This document shows, piece by piece, positions 6,198 through 9,012 of a stretch of 9,012 nt of DNA; position 1 is the first letter of the stretch; every line of letters begins with the position of its first letter. Both the position numbers and the translations under genes were made by a program. The stretch is from the NCBI GenBank assembly GCA_028678555.1, contig JAJRDF010000044.1, positions 1 through 9,012 on the forward strand. The letters run 5' to 3'. The notes under the pieces are model-generated. The model ran no database searches, had not been told where the DNA came from, and worked only from the letters and a program-made list of their open reading frames with translations. The stretch is from Methanomicrobiales archaeon (GTDB lineage: Archaea > Halobacteriota > Methanomicrobia > Methanomicrobiales > JACTUA01).

Positions 6198-6719
6198 TTA
6201 TTTGAGTTCGGGTTTCTGCACGAGGACCTTCAGCCCTTCCAGGGTCCGAAGCGCCCTCCGGCGCATCGCGGGCCGCAGGGACAGGAAGTTCACCAGATGG
6301 GCCTTCCAGGTACGGGGGATATAGAAGGCACGGAGCCGGACCAGGGTCGTCTTCTCGTCCTCTTCCTCCACCGTGAGCTCCACCAGGAACTGGTCAAAGT
6401 TCTGGCCCAGGCCCCAGGAATCCTCCGGGATCGCGACGGTAGTCTTCCGGAGGGGAACATGCTCCACCACCTTCTCAATACACCACCCGGTCCGCCCGTC
6501 CGGGACCACGCACCGGTAGGAGACCCCCTGGGCGCGCCGGGTCGAGCCGGAGAGATATTCCACGGCCCTCACATCGTGGTGATAGCGCGGGATCAGGGAG
6601 AGGTCCTCCACCGCATCCCAGACCAGATCAATGGCGGCTTTGATACGGATCTCCGCCTGCCACTGGGGTTGTTTCCCCACGTCCACCGCTTCACCATCCA
6701 TGGACTGCCCCTCAGCCAT
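6198..6719 (-). CDS. SRPBCC (START-like / polyketide-cyclase-type) ligand-binding protein
   Basis: A 173-residue soluble protein with the helix-grip pattern of the SRPBCC superfamily. The first strand is WQAEIRIKA (about 20-28). It is followed by the typical helix and loop DLVWDAVEDLSLIPRYHHDVRAVEYLSG (about 31-58), a series of beta strands (VSYRCVVPDG, GWCIEKVVEHV, KTTVAIPEDS, QFLVELTVEEE, TTLVRLRAFYIP), and a long Arg/Leu-rich C-terminal helix (RPAMRRRALRTLEGLKVLVQ). Members bind hydrophobic small molecules or lipids, or have small-molecule enzymatic roles; the ligand here cannot be read from sequence. The ATG at 6719 has GGCGGTG upstream. An ATG six codons later (6701) with GAGGGG upstream is a possible alternative. 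It diverges from the DNA glycosylase gene and shares a 118-bp spacer with it. Confidence 0.7.
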   Translation of the reverse strand: MAEGQSMDGEAVDVGKQPQWQAEIRIKAAIDLVWDAVEDLSLIPRYHHDVRAVEYLSGSTRRAQGVSYRCVVPDGRTGWCIEKVVEHVPLRKTTVAIPEDSWGLGQNFDQFLVELTVEEEDEKTTLVRLRAFYIPRTWKAHLVNFLSLRPAMRRRALRTLEGLKVLVQKPELK

Positions 6720-6723
6720 GGTA

Positions 6724-6750
6724 CACCGCCCGGTGAGCCTCTTTCACCGG
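6724..6750 (-). promoter_or_regulatory. SRPBCC leader with competing inverted repeats around the ribosome site
   Basis: The minus-strand leader contains CCGGTGA-N7-TCACCGG (6750-6730), a perfect 7-bp inverted repeat ending directly before the ribosome site GCGGTG (6729-6724). The CACC of the second arm can instead pair with the GGTG of the ribosome site (4 bp, loop GGGC). The two pairings exclude each other. It could also be a DNA operator. Confidence 0.35.
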
Positions 6751-6803
6751 TTCTGGTGCGGGGACAGCCGTCATGACGTTCATCCGCACGATGTCACCCT
6801 TGC

Positions 6804-6827
6804 GTGATAAATACCTTCCCGGGGGAA
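6804..6827. promoter_or_regulatory. Shared TATA region for the divergent SRPBCC and glycosylase genes
   Basis: GTGATAAATACC (6804-6815) is a TATA-like element on both strands (GATAAATAC forward, GTATTTATC reverse). Forward, it lies about 25-30 bp before the ATG at 6838, implying leaderless or nearly leaderless glycosylase mRNA. Reverse, it would give a leader of about 60 nt for the SRPBCC gene. A palindrome, TTCCC-gg-GGGAA (6816-6827), lies immediately downstream in the glycosylase direction. Confidence 0.45.
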
Positions 6828-6837
6828 ATGATCCGTG

Positions 6838-7353
6838 ATGACCCGAAAGGCACCACTGATCAGGGGGATCCCTCCCGCAGCAGGGAGAACACCGGGGGTG
6901 CTGATCCTTGGGTCGTTTCCATCGATCCTGTCCCTGGAGAGGGATGAGTACTATGCGAATCCCAGGAACCGCTTCTGGGCAGTCATGGATGAGCTGCTGG
7001 GGATTTCCCGCACCCTCCCTTACCGGGAGCGGCTCCTGCACCTGGAACAGCGGGGGGTGGCCCTCTGGGACGTGATTGCCGCCTGCAGGCGGGAGGGGAG
7101 CAGGGACGGGGCCATCCGGGACCCGGAACCGAATGATATCCCGGGATTCCTCCTGGCACATCACTCGGTGAGGCTTGTGGTGCTGAACGGCAGCACGGCG
7201 GGAAGGCTGTTCCTCACCGCGTGGCCCGGAGGGTTCCCTGCCGGAGTGCGGTACGTGGTGATGCCCTCCACGAGCCCGGCAAATGCCCGGTACCGGCTCC
7301 CGGGCCTGGTGGATCGCTGGCAGGTAATCCTGGCGGCGGGGGAACAGGGGTAA
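6838..7353 (+). CDS. Hypoxanthine/uracil DNA glycosylase, family 6 UDG (HDG/Mug-like)
   Basis: Base-excision repair enzyme that cuts deaminated bases from DNA. Family 6 members characterised from Methanosarcina remove hypoxanthine (deoxyinosine). The protein has 171 residues, a normal length. The UDG-fold motifs are visible: strand VLILGSFPS (21-29), then SLERDEYYANPRNRFWAVM (32-50), which carries the conserved Asn-containing NPRNRFW segment thought to be catalytic in this family. Next comes ALWDVIAACRREGSRDGAIRDPEPNDI (75-101). VRLVVLNGSTA is the internal strand, and MPSTSPANARY (142-152) is the C-terminal DNA-intercalation motif. Mug-type enzymes share the fold, but the GSFPS and ALWDVI.ScxxxGSxDxxI pattern favours family 6. 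ATG at 6838 is chosen over the adjacent GTG at 6835; with TATA about 28 bp upstream, translation may be leaderless. Confidence 0.88.
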   Translation: MTRKAPLIRGIPPAAGRTPGVLILGSFPSILSLERDEYYANPRNRFWAVMDELLGISRTLPYRERLLHLEQRGVALWDVIAACRREGSRDGAIRDPEPNDIPGFLLAHHSVRLVVLNGSTAGRLFLTAWPGGFPAGVRYVVMPSTSPANARYRLPGLVDRWQVILAAGEQG

Positions 7354-7357
7354 CGAA

Positions 7358-7390
7358 GGGACCTGATGAGATCCCCGGATCTCTCGTCCC
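7358..7390 (+). terminator. Long hairpin downstream of the glycosylase gene
   Basis: Four nt after the TAA, GGGAC-N5-GAGATCC-cc-GGATCTC-N2-GTCCC forms a two-part stem: a perfect 7-bp inner stem plus a perfect 5-bp outer stem. No T-run follows. It likely marks the end of the transcription unit or stabilises the 3' end. The inner near-palindrome could also be a protein site. Confidence 0.4.
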
Positions 7391-7404
7391 GGGACACATG
7401 ACCA

Positions 7405-7425
7405 GGAGGGGACTCTGCCCCCTCC
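7405..7425 (+). other. Second GC hairpin in the same gap
   Basis: GGAGGGG-N7-CCCCTCC is a perfect 7-bp inverted repeat 14 nt after the first hairpin. Together they insulate the glycosylase gene from the protease unit. Between here and about 7500 no other element is clear. Confidence 0.35.
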
Positions 7426-7506
7426 CGTCCCATCTCCCTTGAGGATAGTCTTCTCCCCACGTTTGTCTCATCAATGGTCGATATCTTCACACCCCTGCCG
7501 CGTCAG

Positions 7507-7560
7507 GTTTAACACCTTGCAGGTGCTCTCCTCACAGGAGGCAATCTGCCGGGAAGGGAG
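7507..7560 (+). promoter_or_regulatory. Protease gene promoter and leader with two tandem mini-hairpins
   Basis: A TATA-like GTTTAAC (7507-7513) is followed by CACCT-tgc-AGGTG (7513-7525) and CTCCT-cac-AGGAG (7528-7540), two perfect 5-3-5 inverted repeats in tandem. Their right arms look like ribosome binding sites and their left arms like the 16S anti-Shine-Dalgarno. The AGGAGG at 7536-7541 is 24 nt from the ATG, too far for normal use. GGGAG at 7556-7560 is the likely working site. Confidence 0.4.
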
Positions 7561-7565
7561 AAGGG

Positions 7566-8567
7566 ATGAACCGGAGCATGGATGATATGCGGGCCGCCCT
7601 CTCGGGTGTGAGGCGGGAGCTGCTGGCCCGGGAATACGTCGTGGCAGCAGGGATTGGATACAAGACGGTGGGCGGGAAGCGGACGGATGAACTCTCCATC
7701 GTCTGCTCGGTGGTGAAGAAGGTGCCGGAGGCCCTCCTCGCCACCGATGACCTGGTTCCCGGCGAGATCCGGGGGATCCCCACGGACGTCGTGGAGACCG
7801 GTATCCTCCGGGCGCAGCTGGAAAGAACGGACCGGTGGCGCCCTGCCCCGGGCGGTGTCTCCATCGGCCACCCGTCCGTCACCGCCGGGACCCTGGGATG
7901 CCTGGTGCGGAAGAACGGCGAGACCCTGATCCTCTCCAACAACCATGTCATGGCTGCCGAGAACGCGGCAGCCATCGGCGACCCCATCCTCCAGCCGGGT
8001 CCCTATGATGGCGGAAGCGATCCCGGTGATCGGATCGGAGTGCTGGAGGAGTTCGTCCCCATCCGGTTCCTCTCTACGGAGCCCAGCGACTGCACCGTGG
8101 CGAGGACAGTGGCAGTGCTTGCGAATGCCCTCGCGTACCTCCTGGGAAGCGGGACGCGGCTTCTGGCCGTCCGGCTCCAGGAGGAGGAGAACCGGGTGGA
8201 TGCAGCCCTGGCCCGGCCGGTGAACCCTGCGGACCTGTCGGAAGAGATCCTGGAGCTGGGTACGATCCGGGCCATCGGCTCTGCCGGCCTGGGCACACCG
8301 GTGAGAAAAAGCGGGCGTACGACGGGGCTTACCTCGGACGAGATCCTGCAGGTGGACGTGACGGCTGATATTACCTACGGTGCAGGGCGCACCGCCCGGT
8401 TCACGGACCAGATCATGGCGGGCGCCATGTCCGGCGGCGGGGACAGCGGCTCGGCGGTCCTGGACGCGGAGAACAACCTGGTGGGGCTCCTCTTTGCCGG
8501 GTCCGATACCACGACCGTGATCAATCCCATCGGCCATGTCGTGGACGCCCTGGGGATCGGACTCTGA
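7566..8567 (+). CDS. Trypsin-fold serine protease, NAL1-like, with N-terminal GIGYK module
   Basis: A 333-residue serine protease of the chymotrypsin/trypsin fold, resembling the plant NAL1 (NARROW LEAF 1) group and its prokaryotic relatives. Residues about 20-80 form a non-catalytic module (VVAAGIGYKTVGGKRTDE, then GEIRGIPTDVVETG). The protease part starts at about 98. The triad is visible as His127 in LSNNHVM, Asp212 in NRVDAALA and Ser294 in GGGDSGSAV. A conserved segment, VRKSGRTTGLTSDEI (246-260), lies between Asp and Ser, and VGLLFAGSDTTTVINPI (306-322) follows the serine. About 85 residues separate His and Asp, including a hydrophobic helix (VAVLANALAYLLG). No signal peptide is seen, so it is probably cytoplasmic. 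ATG at 7566 has GGGAG upstream and no alternative start further 5'. It is followed 31 nt later by a gene for a lone copy of the N-terminal module. Substrate unknown. Confidence 0.88.
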   Translation: MNRSMDDMRAALSGVRRELLAREYVVAAGIGYKTVGGKRTDELSIVCSVVKKVPEALLATDDLVPGEIRGIPTDVVETGILRAQLERTDRWRPAPGGVSIGHPSVTAGTLGCLVRKNGETLILSNNHVMAAENAAAIGDPILQPGPYDGGSDPGDRIGVLEEFVPIRFLSTEPSDCTVARTVAVLANALAYLLGSGTRLLAVRLQEEENRVDAALARPVNPADLSEEILELGTIRAIGSAGLGTPVRKSGRTTGLTSDEILQVDVTADITYGAGRTARFTDQIMAGAMSGGGDSGSAVLDAENNLVGLLFAGSDTTTVINPIGHVVDALGIGL

Positions 8568-8598
8568 TGAGCAGCCAGATGCGTGAGGAGGGGAATGG

Positions 8599-8817
8599 AT
8601 GCCTGGCACAATCCAGGAGGTGAAAGCACGGCACGAGAAGCGCCTGCTCTCCCTCCCCGGGGTGGTATCAGTGGGGATCGGGCGTGGCAGGGACGGGCAG
8701 GAAGAGATCGTGGTGGGGCTTGACCGTCCCCGCACCTGGACTGCCATGCGGATGCCCCGGCGCCTGGAGGGATACCCCGTGCGGACGGACATCCGCGGCC
8801 GCCCCCGGGCGCTCTGA
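8599..8817 (+). CDS. 72-residue protein resembling the protease N-terminal module
   Basis: A small protein with no named function. Its core, GVVSVGIGRGRDGQEEIVVGL (20-40) and RRLEGYPVRTDIRGRPRAL (54-72), lines up with the neighbouring protease: VVAAGIGYK...ELSIVCSV and GEIRGIPTDVVETGILRA. The shared pattern is VV-x-x-GIG, a strand, then G-[YI]-P-[VT]-x-x-x-[IV]-x-[GT]. It stops where the protease domain begins in its neighbour. GAGGAGG lies about 6 nt before the ATG, a strong ribosome site, and the gap after the protease stop is 31 nt, so the two are co-transcribed. A role as a regulator, chaperone or inhibitor of the protease is inferred from the shared module only. Confidence 0.75.
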   Translation: MPGTIQEVKARHEKRLLSLPGVVSVGIGRGRDGQEEIVVGLDRPRTWTAMRMPRRLEGYPVRTDIRGRPRAL

Positions 8818-8851
8818 TCCCGGTGTATTCTGATCTGAGCATGACGGTTGA

Positions 8852-8864
8852 ACCCATCTTGGGT
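8852..8864 (+). terminator. Short hairpin after the protease pair
   Basis: ACCCA-tct-TGGGT is a perfect 5-bp inverted repeat 35 nt after the small gene, directly abutting the first 43-bp repeat. It may end the transcript; there is no T-tract, so support is weak. Confidence 0.25.
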
Positions 8865-8907
8865 GTACTGGTGGGACGCTCTTGGGGGCTCCGCTGATGC
8901 TCCACCC
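8865..8907 (+). repeat. 43-bp GC-rich repeat, copy 1
   Basis: Begins GTACTGGTGGGACGCTCTTG and ends GCTCCACCC. It matches copy 2 at 36 of 43 positions with no gap by eye. It contains a run of five G and later a run of C that could close a stem around the GCTCC motifs. No ORF in it looks real. It starts 47 bp after the last gene. Confidence 0.7.
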
Positions 8908-8969
8908 CCGCCGCTGCCCAGGCAGTCGATGGTATTGATTTCCGCCTGCCGGTTTGCCCGATAGCATGC

Positions 8970-9012
8970 GTACTGGTGAGACGCTCTCAGGGGCTCCGCC
9001 GCGGCTCCGCCC
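8970..9012 (+). repeat. 43-bp GC-rich repeat, copy 2 (touches window edge)
   Basis: Begins GTACTGGTGAGACGCTCTCA and ends GGCTCCGCCC at the last base, so it may continue. It lies 105 bp from copy 1. Within it GGCTCCGCC occurs twice. The 62 bp between copies show nothing recognisable. Possibilities are a family of intergenic repeats or the remnant of a mobile element edge. Confidence 0.65.

Noticed and set aside
7509..8792. 427-codon minus-strand frame opposite the protease pair
   Set aside because: The plus strand encodes a protease with an intact catalytic triad. The reverse frame has no recognisable motif and covers the leader hairpins too.
8668..8967. 99-codon minus-strand frame over the small gene and repeat copy 1
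   Set aside because: It is a Pro/Gly/Arg-rich translation of overlapping gene and repeat with no convincing ribosome site. The plus-strand gene is better supported.
8865..9012. CRISPR array
   Set aside because: Only two copies, 43 bp with 7 mismatches, 62 bp apart and GC-rich; no further unit between them and no cas gene nearby.

Overview
The window looks like a high-GC chromosomal segment of a methanogenic archaeon, most likely of the order Methanomicrobiales. The evidence is an archaeal-type fructose-1,6-bisphosphate aldolase/phosphatase, a two-ring Cdc48/VAT ATPase paired with an Hsp20, TATA boxes about 30-40 bp upstream of start codons, GAGGTGA-type ribosome binding sites and an archaeal family-6 uracil/hypoxanthine DNA glycosylase. 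The order is an inference from protein resemblance. No RNA gene, transposase or CRISPR array was found.

Layout. Positions 1-1088 (minus) hold the fructose-1,6-bisphosphate aldolase/phosphatase, missing only its extreme C-terminus at the window edge. Positions 1179-4067 (minus) hold a proteostasis operon, cdc48 followed by hsp20, with 6 nt between the genes and the hsp20 ribosome binding site folded over the cdc48 stop codon. Positions 4068-4222 are a divergent promoter region. Positions 4223-4456 (plus) encode a small DUF2061 membrane protein. Converging on it is an unrecognised membrane protein (4493-6010, minus) with a signal peptide, an outside beta domain, a large cytoplasmic coiled-coil part and a C-terminal membrane module. 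Positions 6198-6719 (minus) encode an SRPBCC (START-like) protein. It diverges from a DNA glycosylase gene (6838-7353, plus), and the two share a short TATA-containing spacer.

The right end is the most unusual part. A NAL1-like trypsin-fold serine protease (7566-8567) is followed 31 nt later by a 72-residue protein (8599-8817). The small protein resembles the non-catalytic N-terminal module of the protease, so the pair may be a protease and a detached regulatory module. It is followed by two diverged copies of a 43-bp GC-rich repeat that runs to the window edge.

Functional links visible here are limited. Cdc48 and Hsp20 plausibly work together in unfolding and holding damaged proteins and appear to be under one stress-type promoter containing a palindrome. 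The sugar phosphatase, glycosylase, SRPBCC and DUF2061 genes look like independent housekeeping units. Several 5' regions carry short inverted repeats between the TATA box and the start codon, or hairpins that involve ribosome-binding sequence. They are listed separately because each could be chance.
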